Positions 1 through 11,397 of a stretch of DNA of 64,000 nucleotides are shown here, one piece after another. The notes under the pieces are model-generated. The model saw only the letters and a program-made list of their open reading frames with translations. It searched no databases and was not told the DNA's origin. The translations under genes were made by a program, and so were the position numbers. How positions within the stretch are numbered: the stretch's first letter is position 1; every line of letters starts with the position of its first letter. The DNA comes from Cannabis sativa (taxonomy: Eukaryota; Streptophyta; Magnoliopsida; Rosales; Cannabaceae): the NCBI RefSeq assembly GCF_029168945.1, contig NC_083603.1, positions 50,416,406 to 50,480,405 on the forward strand, written 5' to 3'.

Positions 1-481
1 TGCCTGGCAGTATTTTTGTAAAAAAATAGCAAAAGTTAGTATACCATGTAAATTTCCCAAAATAATATTGTAATTTTTTTTGAAAGAAAATTAATATTGT
101 AATTTAAGAGGATGTATAATTATAAATAAATACTCTATGCTAGATATAACATTCCACAACCATGATCATAAATAGCTTTCTAATAATGACTTTGTTTGTT
201 TGAGTCAGCAAAAACAAAATCATCAACTTCACTTGGCTCCATGCGTGAAAGCTAAAAAAAAAAAGGCAAATAATATATGATGAGGCTGCCCCACACACCC
301 ATTACCATTTGTCAACACTTTTGAGTTTTTCTTTTTTTCCATCATATCTTCATCTCAATTATTTGCTCAAATTGGATGGTTCATTTAATTTCATTGTGTG
401 TCTCCACACAACCAAAACCTCTTGTCTACAATTCAGAACCCATTACATCAATGGTCAAAACTCAATACCCTTTGCATATAC
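1..481. other. AT-rich stretch without a recognisable gene
   Basis: No conserved coding signature, RNA gene or repeat boundary is visible. The longest open frame here is a short hydrophobic run with no family resemblance and no coding bias. It may be intergenic DNA or decayed repeat. Confidence 0.6.
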
Positions 482-925
482 TGTTAGATTTTTTATTTGG
501 ATTTACAATTTTTATTAGTTTTAATAAAATGTGAATTAATTGAACAATTTTTTGTTGTGTTAGTTCATATTATTAGTGATCAATAGTAAATAGGATTAGT
601 ACTATATGTGTAAAGTTTAGTTGAAGTCGAAGTGTGAAATTTTTTAATTAACTGAAATCTTTGATGAGCAGACCAAGTCCAAGTAGGGTTATGTAGCTAA
701 CTCTATAAATACATATTTTCTAATCACAATTGTATATCTTTTGATAATCAAATAAATAAAACTACTTATGATTTAGAGATCTAAGAATGAAAACTTAGTT
801 CATAGTATTGCACTATCAAACTAAAGTAATTGCTATAAATCAATAAGGATCATTTTATTATATAATTATTATTGTGTTGTAGATTATATAGATATTTGTA
901 TCTTGAGTTATTAAATATTTTAACA
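482..925 (+). repeat. Possible decayed 5' LTR of a Ty1/copia element
   Basis: The segment starts TGTTAG and ends TTAACA, fitting TG...CA LTR ends, and is 444 bp long, a common copia LTR size. A TATA-like box (ctctataaatac) lies at about 699-710. Two bases after the end comes tggtatcaaattcc (928-941), which matches the first eight bases of the tRNA-iMet primer-binding consensus TGGTATCAGAGC and then diverges. It is in the same orientation as the copia pol relic at 3394-5563, so the two may be parts of one element. I found no partner 3' LTR, so the boundaries are tentative. Confidence 0.35.
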
Positions 926-1021
926 TGTGGTATCAAATTCCCTATTGTATATGATGTATGACCTATATTTTATTTAACAATTACTTGCCCAAAGGTAATA
1001 GTTATATATATATATATATAT

Positions 1022-1290
1022 GGAGGAGGTTCTAATGGTTACATTTTTATTGTAACCATCATGGTTACGTTTTTTTTAGCCATTGGATCAGCATTAAATG
1101 GTTGTGATTAATTTGGAAATTAAATAAAATAAAAAAAAATGACCTGTAACCTGATATTAACCTGTTAATTTATTTCCTTTTAAAACTTTAATTAAAATTA
1201 ATTATATTTTAAAATTAAATTAAGTATTATTATTAATTAATTTATTGCAATTTATTATTAAATAAGGATCTTTTAGCAATTTATTTTTTT
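1022..1290 (+). repeat. Left terminal inverted repeat
   Basis: This is the inverted partner of about 3160-3363. The outer 60 bp are the best conserved. The end contains a nested hairpin, ggttac...gtaacc, around 1037-1069. The inner limit is where I lose the match by eye. Confidence 0.6.
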
Positions 1291-1585
1291 ACACTTAAAT
1301 TATTTTAATTTTTACAACAAAACTCTTAATAATTTAAAATTATACACATATAACTTGATAATTAAAATTTTATTATCCCGAGCCAATGTATCATCCCGAG
1401 TTAGGTGGCCAGAATTTTATCCCGAGCCAACGTGTCACCAATCACCACACTTCTTTTAGAAAATGTGTTATTAAACAAAGCTTTTATAATTAAATTTATT
1501 TTTTTTTTTGAAGAAAATTAAATTTATTTTTTTAGTCAGTACTGCGGTAGAAAATTTTTTTCTCTATCTCCTCCTCTTTCTTCTT

Positions 1586-1591
<6 letters not shown>

Positions 1592-1674
<83 letters not shown>
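1592..1674. repeat. (CT)n microsatellite, about 41 units
   Basis: Uninterrupted TC dinucleotides for about 83 bp. It generates a false Ser/Leu open frame. It lies inside the TIR element. Confidence 0.95.
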
Positions 1675-1676
<2 letters not shown>

Positions 1677-3159
1677 ATGCTCTAACTATTTCTTTTCATC
1701 ACCTTCTTTTTTACTTATACACCCAAATTAAAAAAAAAAAAAATGGGACTTAATGAAATCTCAACAAAAGCATACTGTAAAATAGGTTAATATGAAATTA
1801 AACAGATGTCAATGAGTGAAATCTCATGGAACATGGGCGCAAACAAAGGGACTTAGTGAAATCTCAACAATTTGTAACCACACCTTCCATATTAACATTA
1901 ATAATGGAAAAATGGGGAAAATTATCTTGGGTATTGAAATTCATAAACCTAGATAGAAACTAAACAAAAATTTTAATTGCCACATAAAGCAAATAATGAT
2001 GTGCTGAACTTGCAGGAAACAATGGACAAAGAATTGGACACCCATAGACTTGAGCATGGTCCCAAGAAAAGAATTGGTTTAATTCATTATTATAAGATTT
2101 TGGTTTTCTTTTTTTTTTTTTAATTATAGAATTTAAATTAAATGGATTGATTAATGGGATCTTTTCAATATTATACCTAAAATTAATTTTATTTATGAAA
2201 ATTTAAAACTATTATAAAAAAAAAAAAAATTGTGAGAATACGATTCGCTATTTAATTACTTTTAAATTTAAAAAAAAAATGTTTAAGTAAATTATAAATT
2301 TTGTTGTTATAATAAATCTTATTTGATTAAATTTTAGTTAACTAGATACATTAAGGTACAAAGAGTATAATGGTAATTTTGTGGTTGGCACTAATAAAAT
2401 TGTAATAAGGTGGAAGTGAGTAGTGTGTGTTGTGTGTTGTGTGTATAAGCTATAAAATAGAAACACACAAGTGGTGCACATGAATGAATTGAAGAACGTG
2501 GCAATCATTAAAAATATCACTTTCTTTAGAAATTAAAAAATTTTCTAATGTATTAAGACAACAAAATTGTTTATATGTAAAATTAAAATTCAGTTGTTTA
2601 GAATATTACGTATAAGTTTTGATGTATATTTAAATAAATAAAAAAAAAGTTCTGACATAGAAAGAAAATGAAATAAAGCTTATTGAATAGTGAAATGTAT
2701 AATCAAACAATTGGTATACCTATTAATAAAAGTTTGAAAAATCAAGCCGTATAAAATACATTAATATAATTGGAGTCAAAGCAAATAAAATCAAATTAAT
2801 GTCATTTGGCCTAAATTTCGCTTGATTAAAAGCTATAAATTTAAGCAATCCTTATTTTAAACAAAAATTTTAGAGTTGATATTATGATTCTAGCTTTTTT
2901 TAATATAATTTGGAATTATACTGAATTTTTTTTTTTTAAAAAAAAGTGATATTTTTCTATTTTGAATAAAAGAAAATATTACTGTAATATTTAAAACATA
3001 ATCAATCTTATAATATATAATAGTATCCGTCCAAATTATAATATTTAAAAAAAAGAAAACACTTCAAACAATACGATTATTAAAATTTTTGAAAAAAAAA
3101 AGTGTAAATATTATAATTAAATAGGTTAATGGTTAAAATAATTAAATCAAGGGATTTAT

Positions 3160-3363
3160 ATATAAATAAAAAAAATTATTTAAAAATTTTAATTGCTAAA
3201 ATAGGTCTTTGTTAAATATTTATTTAATTACTTAAAAAATAGTTAATTATAATTAATTAATTCTAAAAATGGAATTTTTACCTATTGTTAACCTGCTATT
3301 GCAGGTCAAAAAAAAATGTAACCATATGGTTACAATAAAAATGTAACCATTGAATAGTCACCC
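3160..3363 (-). repeat. Right terminal inverted repeat
   Basis: Reverse complement of the left end. It carries the same ggttacaataaaaatgtaacc hairpin arrangement and the aacctg...caggtc block. It abuts the start of the recognisable copia pol relic about 30 bp further right, so this element sits within or against that older retrotransposon. Confidence 0.6.
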
Positions 3364-3393
3364 ATATATATATTTATGGGTTTGTCCAAGTAA

Positions 3394-5563
3394 TCTATTC
3401 CCCAAACTCCTTATGAGTTGTGGAGTGGGAAAAAGGCTAGTTTGAATTTTCTTCTTGTATGGGTTTGTCCAGATAAAATAAAGATTTATAATCCTAATTT
3501 GAAAAATTTAGACTCAAGAACACTATTCTGTTATTTCATTAACTTTCCGATGCACTCAAAAAGGCTATTGCTATTACTGTCCTACTCATGGTATGCAAAT
3601 TGTTGAATCTCAGACTGCTAAATTTCTAAAATTTTATGTTGTTGAAAATATTCCTTCAATATTTCTTGAAATGGGGGATTCATCTAAGGGAATTTTTATT
3701 CCTATGTCATTTTCAAGAGATGAAAATAATAGTAGTCTTATTCCTATTCCAATTGATAATGCTCCGATTGTTGGTGAATATATTATTCCTGATATCAAAG
3801 ATGATGAGGGGCTTACTATTAAAGAAGTTCCTGTTGTTGATGAGGGTCCTGTTATCAGAGAAATTCCAATTGTAAGAGGTGTCTTTCAAAATGATGATCA
3901 ATAAATAGAAGCTATTCCAAAAATACCTCCTCTAAGGAGATCTCAGAGACAAAAGAAGTCAACAAGTTATGATGATAATTTGTTTACCTTAGAGAAGAAG
4001 GATATGATATTGGTCATTTTGTGGATCATGTCACTTATAGCGATGCAATTAATAGTCCACATTCTTCAAAATAGATAGAAGCTATGGATAATGAGATTGA
4101 GTCCATGAAGAAAAATGATGTGTAGGAGTTAGATTTATTACCGAATGATTTTAAATCAATAGGTTGTAGGTGGATTTTAATAACTAAAAAAGATAATAAG
4201 GGACAAATTGAATGGTATAAAGCACGTTTAGTGGGAAAAGGCTTTCCTCAAAGATATTGTATTGATTACACTGATACTTTCTTGCATGTTTCCACTAAAG
4301 ATTCATTCAAAATTATGATGGTCTTGGTTGCATGTTTTGATTTAGAGTTGCATCAAATTGATGTAAAAAAATTATTTTCTGAATGGAGAATGTCTCAACC
4401 TAAATCCTTCAAGGAAAATGAAATCACAATTTGATTTACAGATTGAAACAATCCATTTATGCTCTCAAACAAATATCTCACCAATGATACTTGAAGTTTG
4501 ATAGGTTGTGATATCATTTAGTTTCATCAAGAACAAGTTTGACTAGTGTATCTATATGAAGGTCAGTGGGAGTCATTATACTTTTCTTGTCCTTTATGTG
4601 AACAAAATTTTCCTTGCTAGTAGTGATTTTTTATTACTAAATGAGACCAATTTTTTTTGTCTACCAAGTTTGATATAAAAGATCTTGGAGAGGCGTCTTT
4701 TGTTTTAAAGATTGAGATTCACCATGACAAGAATCAAAAAGTTCTTAGCTTATCTCAAGACGCTTACATTAATCATGTGCTCAAAAGCTTCAACATGAAT
4801 TTAATGTAAATTTGGTTCTATTCCTATTCTGAAAAAGGAAAAGTTTACTAAGCGACAATGTCCTAAGAAGAACTTGAAAAGAGAAGAAATTAAGAGCATC
4901 CCATATGCAAGTGTAGTAGGGAGTTTGATGTATGCTGCGATTTGTACTAGACCTAACATTGCTTTTGTAGTCAATACTCTTGGGAGATATTTATCTGATC
5001 TTGACCATGATAGTTGGGTTGCAACCAAAAAATTCGTAGGATATTTGCAAAGAACGAAGAGTTTTATGCTTGATTATAAGCATGTTGATAATCTCTGAGT
5101 TGTTGGTTATTCATATTAAGATTTGGTGGCTGTGTATATAATTTAAAGTCAACTTCTGGCTATATTTTCACTTTGGATGGTTCCACTATTTCTTGAAAAA
5201 GTATTAAATAGACTTTAATTACATCATCTACTATGTATGTTGAGTTTGTCGCATGTTACGTGGCCTATTTACAATCTTTCATGATTAACGAATTTAAATT
5301 TACAAATATGACTAGTTTATTCTATTTCCTCTTCTATACTAATCTATTGTAATAATAATATTGTTGTTTTTTTTTCAAGAATAATGATATTAGTAGTGCT
5401 TCCAAACATATAGAAATAAAGTATCACACTGTTGGAAACTTGGTCAAGAAAGGAGACTTTATGATAGAATATTATAAGACCAAGTCGATATTAGCAGAAC
5501 TTCTAACCAAAGGATTAAGTGTCTTATTGTTTAATAAACTTGTTGTTGATATGGACATTTTAT
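3394..5563 (+). pseudogene. Decayed Ty1/copia pol (integrase C-end, RT, RNase H)
   Basis: This is a broken polyprotein needing several frame changes. From 3394 it reads a copia integrase C-terminal motif (TPYELWSGKKASLNFL), then KIYNPNLKNLDSRT. Around 4080-4430 is the RT start (WILITKKDNKGQIEWYKARL, then VGKGF). Around 4660-4800 is DIKDLGEASFVLKIEI. At 4874-5095 is the RT end (SIPYASVVGSLMYA, CTRPNIAF). At about 5400-5560 come RNase H end motifs (HIEIKYH and LAELLTKGL). The catalytic YVDD block is not intact. gag, protease and most of integrase are absent; the TIR element occupies that position. It is an old, inactive copy. Confidence 0.8.
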
Positions 5564-5768
5564 AATCTTTTGTTCCTTTATGTTAGTAAGAGTTTCTTAT
5601 TCTAATATTTGAGATTACATTTATATGTAATTTTCTTGTTGATGTTGTGAACTACTTTGTTTGTTTTGTGAGCAAATAATTTTTTATTATTGGATGTTTA
5701 TGCTTCAATTGTGTTTTATTATATTCTCAAGAATGATTAAATTGAAAGCATGCAATTCATATCTTGTT
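5564..5768. other. AT-rich tail of the copia relic, no gene seen
   Basis: Follows the RNase H end. It should hold the 3' untranslated part and the 3' LTR start, but no polypurine tract or LTR start can be recognised. Confidence 0.4.
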
Positions 5769-5848
5769 GTGTTTTAGAATTCATATTAGGATATTAATGA
5801 AACATACATGGTAGTAAATCTAGATCCTGGTAAAATATTTCCAACAAA
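5769..5848 (+). repeat. Terminal fragment of an E1/E2-family LTR
   Basis: The sequence ends cctggtaaaatatttccaac plus a final a. It matches, with a few gaps, the reverse complement of the first about 80 bp of the E1 and E2 LTRs (for example 23583-23663). It is therefore the sense-strand 3' end of an LTR of that family, here on the + strand. The remaining 1.8 kb of LTR is missing. It may be the remnant of a 3' LTR belonging to the copia relic to its left, or an independent fragment. Confidence 0.6.
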
Positions 5849-5927
5849 AAAATATATTAATTAAGTCAAGAATCAAGTCTCAGCATTTGCACCCAAAGTC
5901 ATAAAATGTGTTAGGCCTGAGAATCCC

Positions 5928-6092
5928 CCAATAACTTTTATTGAGGAGGATACAACACATGTCCAACTTCCCATAACAATCCACTGGTCATCACAGTAAA
6001 ATTCTCAAATAAAAAAATAGAGGGAGTATTGGTTGATAATGGCAGCCTAATCAACATCTTATACAAAGAAACATTGAAGAAGATGGGCTAGA
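5928..6092 (+). pseudogene. Ty3/gypsy aspartic protease relic
   Basis: One frame reads a segment with the gypsy (Tat/Ogre/Athila-type) protease signature LVDNGSLINILYKETLKKMG. This corresponds to the family motif in which D-N/T-G is the catalytic triad. It is preceded by an upstream proline-rich block (PENPPITFIEEDTTHVQLP), but a frame change lies between the blocks. No gag, RT or integrase from the same element is adjacent. It is a small isolated fragment. Confidence 0.6.
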
Positions 6093-6360
6093 AAATGTAA
6101 AATTAAAATCATGTGTTGTGAATTTATGTGGATTCACATGTGATAGTAAGAGTGTGCATAAATCAATTTAATCCAATTACAATTGACCGATCCAATCACA
6201 ACAGATCACCAGACATTGATATCCAATTATGATCGAATCGTATTGGATGTTATTTTTGAATATCTAATTGGATCGGATCAGATGTTGGATGGGGTATTAA
6301 GAAATCCAATACATCTAATATCCAATCAAACTAATTAGTATTTTTATTTAGTTTAGATAA
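6093..6360. repeat. Left half of an AT-rich repeat rich in ggatcgga/ccaatcc motifs
   Basis: Repeated ATCCAATT and GGATCGGATC words run from about 6165 to 6310. The same style of sequence resumes at 14885, directly after the SIRE-like element, so both halves formed one sequence before that insertion. It may be a small decayed DNA transposon, but I could not define inverted termini. Confidence 0.4.
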
Positions 6361-7568
6361 TGTTAATTCCATTTTTGGCATATTTAATTGACAAAAATAT
6401 TTTATTATTCATTGTATATTTTCGGCTGGTATACATTAATATGGTTTCCTATTTGGTGTATTCAAACTTGAAAGGAAAAATGTCTAGCTTTCCTATTTAT
6501 GGAAATTGAGGTAAATATGGTAAGTTTTGATTACACATTGATTCTTTGCTAACCAGCTGTTATTCTGATCTTGTGTTGAGTTTCCCATTTTCTAAGATCA
6601 GGTTTCTTGAAGAGAAAACCGGAGCTAAACTTTCCTTTTCTATAAAAGGAAAGTTGTAGTTACTGCCCACGATTCTGTAGGTACAGAAACGGAAATTCCT
6701 GGACTGATTGAAGAATTATTTTAGGGAAGTTTCTAGTGGGTTGAGGTCTTGTTCAGACCGAATTTAAGCTGTCTATGAGATGTATATTCATTATAAATAC
6801 ATCTTATAGTAGCTAGGTTTTGCATCTCTTTCATACACTTAGAATTATATTCATATCTTAAGGAAAGAGTGTCTTTGTTATGTTAACTCTTTTATTCACT
6901 TTCATATCATAAGAAAAGAGTGTCTTTGTTTTGTAGAGAACAGTTGTTCTACTCTTACTCTGTTTATTTGTTGTTTGTATTGTCTTGAGTCTGTATTCAA
7001 GTCTACAACGAAGAAGAACATCAGTGCACCTTCGGGAGAAGGGTATTTACAAGCTTTCGGGAGATTGCTTTTGAAGTCTTGCATCGGGATGATACAAGCA
7101 CACAACCTTCGGGAGATGGTTGTATAGGCTTTCGGGAGATAGCCTTTAAGCCTTGAATCGGGAGGATTCAAGCACTCTTCAAGGTGATCGAAGGGAGTTC
7201 GAGCTCTTGGAGTTTTATCAAGATTCGGTTAGTAGGTGGAATACATCAAGCTTGCGGCATACAATAAGAGGGAGTCTATTTATGCATAAGTCAATTACTT
7301 TGTATTTTTGATACCGATCTAATGAATCTTATCTCTGGGCGTGGCCCCGTGGACTAGTAACAATCTGAAAGGATTGTTGAAACCACGTACAAAAATCTTG
7401 TGTGTTTTTACTTTTATGCACTGTTTGTTTTTCTGGGTTTCTCTGGAGTTACAGAGTTGTATTCTGTAACTACGGAAAAACTGTTTTCAGTACCAGTTTC
7501 ATTATTCCGCATTTAATTAATCACTTAATTAAATAATCAAACTGGGAATATTAAAATACGGAATTTCA
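6361..7568 (+). repeat. 5' LTR of the SIRE-like element
   Basis: Starts TGTTAATTCC and ends GGAATTTCA. A TATA-like box (cattataaatac) lies near 6790. A cluster of cttcgggaga/tcgggagga words at about 7030-7165 gives a quasi-repetitive leader. The antisense 89-residue open frame here recurs unchanged in the 3' LTR, only because the LTRs are nearly identical. Confidence 0.95.
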
Positions 7569-7570
7569 AT

Positions 7571-7582
7571 TGGTATCAGAGC
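7571..7582 (+). promoter_or_regulatory. Primer-binding site (tRNA-iMet)
   Basis: TGGTATCAGAGC, two bases after the 5' LTR. It is the standard plant copia match to the 3' end of initiator tRNA-Met. Confidence 0.9.
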
Positions 7583-7641
7583 AAGTCACTAAATTCTTAG
7601 TGAGATCTTGAGGTTATTCCGTTTAACTTGTTTTGTGTGAG

Positions 7642-9996
7642 ATGTCTTTGTTTGCAGAAGGAAGTTCTATCTCTAGACCTCCTCTATTGAATGAGTCGAA
7701 TTATCCTTATTGGAAGGTCAGAATGAGAGCATTCATCAAATCGCAAGATGAGAAGGCATGGAGAGCTATTCTTACAGGTTGGTCTCAACCTACTGAAAAT
7801 GATGAAAAAGGTAATACTCAGGTAAAATCTGAACTCAGTTGGACCACTGAAGATGAAAAATTGTCTGGTTATAATAATAAGGCTTTACATGCTATTTTTA
7901 ATGGTGTTGGTGAAGGCTTTATTAAATTAATCTCATCTTGTGAATCTGCAAAGGAAGCATGGGAAATCCTTCAAATTCAATTTGAAGGTACTCCTGATGT
8001 AAAGAGATCACGATTTACCATGTTGCAAACTAGATTTGATGAATTGAGAATGTCAGATACTGAAACTTTAAATGATTTTTATGAAAGATTATCTGATATT
8101 TCTAATGAGTTCTTTGCCTTGGGAGAAAAATTAGATGAATCTGTCTTGGTTCGAAAAATTGTTCGAGTTCTTCCTGACAGGTTTGATACAAAATTGCTTG
8201 CAATGGAAGAGGCAAAAGACTTTGGCAAAATGAAGGTTGAGGAACTCATGGGATCTTTAAGAACTTTTGAGTTGAATCAACATATCAAGAAAAAGAGTAA
8301 GCAAAGTCTCTCGAATGAGAAAATCAATGGTAATGCTTTCAATGATTCTGAAATTATTGTTTCTGATGATGAAAATGATGATGAAATGGCCTTGTTAGCA
8401 AAAAATTTCCAAAGATACATGAAATCTGTTGGAAATAAAATGAACTTTTCAAAGAACTCAAATGGTAACATTTCAAGTAACAATCCCTCTAAACCTTTTT
8501 CATCTAACAAAAGTATTCGTTGCAGAGAGTGTGAAGGGTATGGTCATATTCAATCTGAATGTGCCAATACCTTAAAGAAAAATAAAAAGGGATTGAATGT
8601 TACCTGGAGTGATGATTCTGAAAGTAGTGAAGATGAAAAAGAAAAATTTGCTCTAACAAGTGTTTTGTCAAGAAATTTGCAGGAAAAAGGAAAGAGCATT
8701 TGCTTGAACAATATCCTGATCAATGACAACAAGGAAGAATCCAGATCCGAATCAGATGAGTCAGAAATTGATGAGGATTCCATGGTTGAATCCTACAAGG
8801 TAATGTTTGGTAAGTGGTTGGAAACTTGTGCTGAAAATCGCTCCCTGGTTAAAGATAATAAAATTTTGTGTAACAACATTAATGAGTTGGAAGATAAACT
8901 CAAATGTTGTGAATTTGAATTGTCTTTAAAAGAGCCAAAGATTATTTCTTTAACCAAGGAAATTGATAACATTAAAAAGAATGTTAAAATGCTAAATCCA
9001 GGTTCCACCATCTTTGAAAAAATTCAAAAATCTGGCCAAACCAATCATGATGGGCTGGGTTATGTTCCAAATCAACCTGTTTCTAATACCACTAATAGTT
9101 TTGTTTCTGGAAGAACTGTTTCTACCTCGCAGGTTTTTGTCTCTACAAAGAAAGCACTCGTCGTTACAGAAAAGAAGCAGCACGGTAAGTTTGACAATTT
9201 CAAAGGGACTGGAAGACGTTTCATTCCTATTTGCCATTTCTGTGGAGTAAAAGGTCACATTCGACCTAAATGCATAACCATGCATAACATGTTTAAATCT
9301 AATTACGTTGGAAATAAACATGTTTTACAAAAACAAAAATGGGTTGTCAAAAATAAATGCTTGGTAGGTTCTACTTGTTTTAAAACTACTGCTTCTAACA
9401 TGTGGTATTTTGATAGTGGTTGTTCTAGACACATGACAGGTGAAAAAGAATTTCTTGAGAACATCAGACCAATGCAGTGTGAAGAAGTTACTTTTGGTAA
9501 CGGTCTTGTTGGAAAAGTCATAGGGATAGGAACCCTCAATTTCGAAGGGCTTCCTAGACTGAAGAATGTCATGTTGGTTGATGGACTAAAAGCTAATCTT
9601 CTTAGCATTAGTCAAATTTGTGATCAGGATTATAATGTGAGCTTTGATAGTAATCATTGTTATGTGTATAATATTCTTGATGAAATTGTCTTGCAAGGGT
9701 TCAGATCTAATGATAACTGTTACACCATCACTACCTATGCTACTTGTCATTCGGTTATTGATAACACCACCGATTTATGGCATGAAAAACTTGGTCATAT
9801 TCATTTTAAAAATCTGAGGAGATTGTCTAATGCAGGAATTGTTCGAGGATTACCTAAATTAGGTAAGGAGTCTTTGGGAAAATGTGGACCATGTCAGCTT
9901 GGTAAGCAACTGAAAATTTCTCATAAGAGTGTTTCTGATGTGAATACTTCCAGAGTTCTCGAACTCCTACATATGGACTTAATGGGTCCAATCTAG
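7642..9996 (+). pseudogene. gag-protease-integrase N-terminal part of the SIRE-like polyprotein, ended by a premature TAG
   Basis: The start is the first ATG (MSLFAEGSSIS) at 7642. The open frame extends three codons further up, but only through a TTG. Residues about 10-230 are the copia gag domain (UBN2/DUF4219-like, NYPYWKVRMRAFI). A CCHC zinc knuckle, CRECEGYGHIQSEC, lies at residue 294 (nt 8521-8562). A second, CHFCGVKGHIRPKC, lies at 531 (nt 9232-9273). The protease active site DSGCSRHMTG is at residue 591 (nt 9412). A GAG-pre-integrase zinc region (WHEKLGHIHF...CGPCQLGK) follows. The frame ends at TAG 9994-9996 just after the integrase HMDLMGPI motif, yet the same frame goes on coding afterwards. 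A single base change is the simplest explanation. Confidence 0.92.
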
Positions 9997-11397
9997 GTTG
10001 AAAGCTTAAATGGTAAGAAGTATATTTTTATGTGTGTTGATGATTTCTCTTGGTTTTCATTGGTAGAATTTTTTAGAGAAAACATTGATACTTTTGATGT
10101 TCTTAAGTATCTTTGCTTGAAATTAAAAGTTCAAAAAGATTGCAACATTGGTAAGATAGTTCGTGGTAAGAGTAATCATGGAAAAGATTTTGAAAATACT
10201 GTGTATGGTAAATTCTGTAAATCTTACGGTATTTTTCATAATCTTTCTGCTCCTAAAATCCCACAACAAAATGGAGCGATTAAGGATTCCCACCTTCTTG
10301 ATCATGTTTTAGACAAGGCTTTGTATGGCATGAAACAAGCACCCCGTGCTTGGTATGAGCGTCTATCTGAGTTTTTACACTCTCATGGTTATAGATTAGG
10401 AAATGTTATTAAAACACAGTTCATCACACACATTCAATTTGATATTATTTTTTCATATGTTGATGATCTTGTTTTTGGAACTACTTCTAACTCTGAAGTG
10501 CAGGTTTTTGTTTCCCAAATGCAAAAGGAGTTCGAAATGAGTATGGTAGGTGAACTCACTTATTTTCTCGGTCTTCAAGTGAAGCAATCAGATGAGGGAA
10601 CTTTCGTCACTCAAAGCAAGTATGCAAAGAATTTGGTGAAAAAGTTTGGTCTTGAGAAAGCCAAACATACCAACACTCCCATGAGCACAACTTTGAAATT
10701 AAGCAAAGATGAACAAGGAGTAAAGGTAGATCAAACTTTGTATCGAAGTATGATAAGTAGTTTGCTTTATCCTACTGCTAGTCGTCCTGACATTTGTTAT
10801 AGTGTTGGTGTTTGTACACGATATCAGGCAAATCCCATGGAATCCCATGTTTCTGCTGTGAAAAGAATCATTCGCTATGTAAATAGCACTATTGATTTTG
10901 GGATTTGGTTTTCAAAAGACACTAATTCTAACCTTGTTTGCTTTAGTGATGCTGATTGGGCAGGTAATGCAGATGATAGAAAAAGTACTAGTGGTGGATG
11001 TTTCTATCTTGGAAACAATCTGGTTTCATGGCATAGCAAGAAGCAAAACTCAATCTCTCTGTCCACAGCTGAGGCTGAGTACATTGCGGCGGATAGTTGT
11101 TGTACCCAATTGTTATGGATGAAACAAATGATGGCTGATTATGGGTTTGATTTGAAAACTTTAACCATATTCTGTGATAACACTAGTGCTATAAACATTT
11201 CTAAGAATCCTGTTCAACACTCTCGCACAAAGCACATAGACATTCGTCATCACTTTATTAGAGAGCTTGTGGAAAATAAAATTCTTGTCTTAGAATATGT
11301 TGAAACTAGCAAACAAATTGCAGATATTTTTACTAAAGCTCTTGACTCGATCCGATTTATTTCTCTAAGGAAATCCTTAGGGGTTTGTATAGTTTAA
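9997..11397 (+). pseudogene. Rest of the SIRE-like pol: truncated integrase fused to RT and RNase H
   Basis: Continues in the same frame as 7642-9996. The integrase core runs to about 10275 (DDFSWFSLVEFF, then NHGKDFENTVYGKF, then IPQQNGA). The second catalytic Asp region reads KSNHGKDFEN, with Asn where family members usually have Asp. Directly after PQQNGA the sequence jumps to the RT motif LYGMKQAPRAWYERL, so the integrase C-end and the RT fingers are deleted without loss of frame. A further loss precedes SYVDDLVFG (YVDD at 10456-10467). RNase H is complete (DADWAGNADDRKSTSGG, then STAEAEYIAA, then DNTSAINISKNP), ending at 11397. It cannot supply active integrase or full-length RT. Confidence 0.9.

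Larger units (their letters stand above)
1022..3363. mobile_element. Non-autonomous TIR DNA transposon, Mutator-like by structure
   Basis: The two ends are inverted copies. The left end reads aatggttacatttttattgt from about 1033, and the reverse complement of the right end (about 3333-3352) reads the same 20 bases. Similarity continues inward for roughly 200-270 bp, through a shared tgacctg...aacctg block and a shared ttttagcaattta block. TIRs this long are typical of Mutator-like elements. Both flanks are runs of TATATATA, compatible with an 8-10 bp AT-rich target duplication, but low complexity prevents exact definition. The 1.9-kb interior holds a CT microsatellite and no transposase frame, so the element is non-autonomous. 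A different superfamily with long TIRs is possible. Confidence 0.65.

Noticed and set aside
1508..1753. Open frame of 81 residues rich in Leu/Ser
   Set aside because: It is the translation of the (CT)n microsatellite and has no other support.
6902..7171. Conserved antisense 89-residue open frame, identical at 14218-14487
   Set aside because: Its identity follows from the near-identical LTRs. Composition is not coding-like and the strand is antisense to the element.
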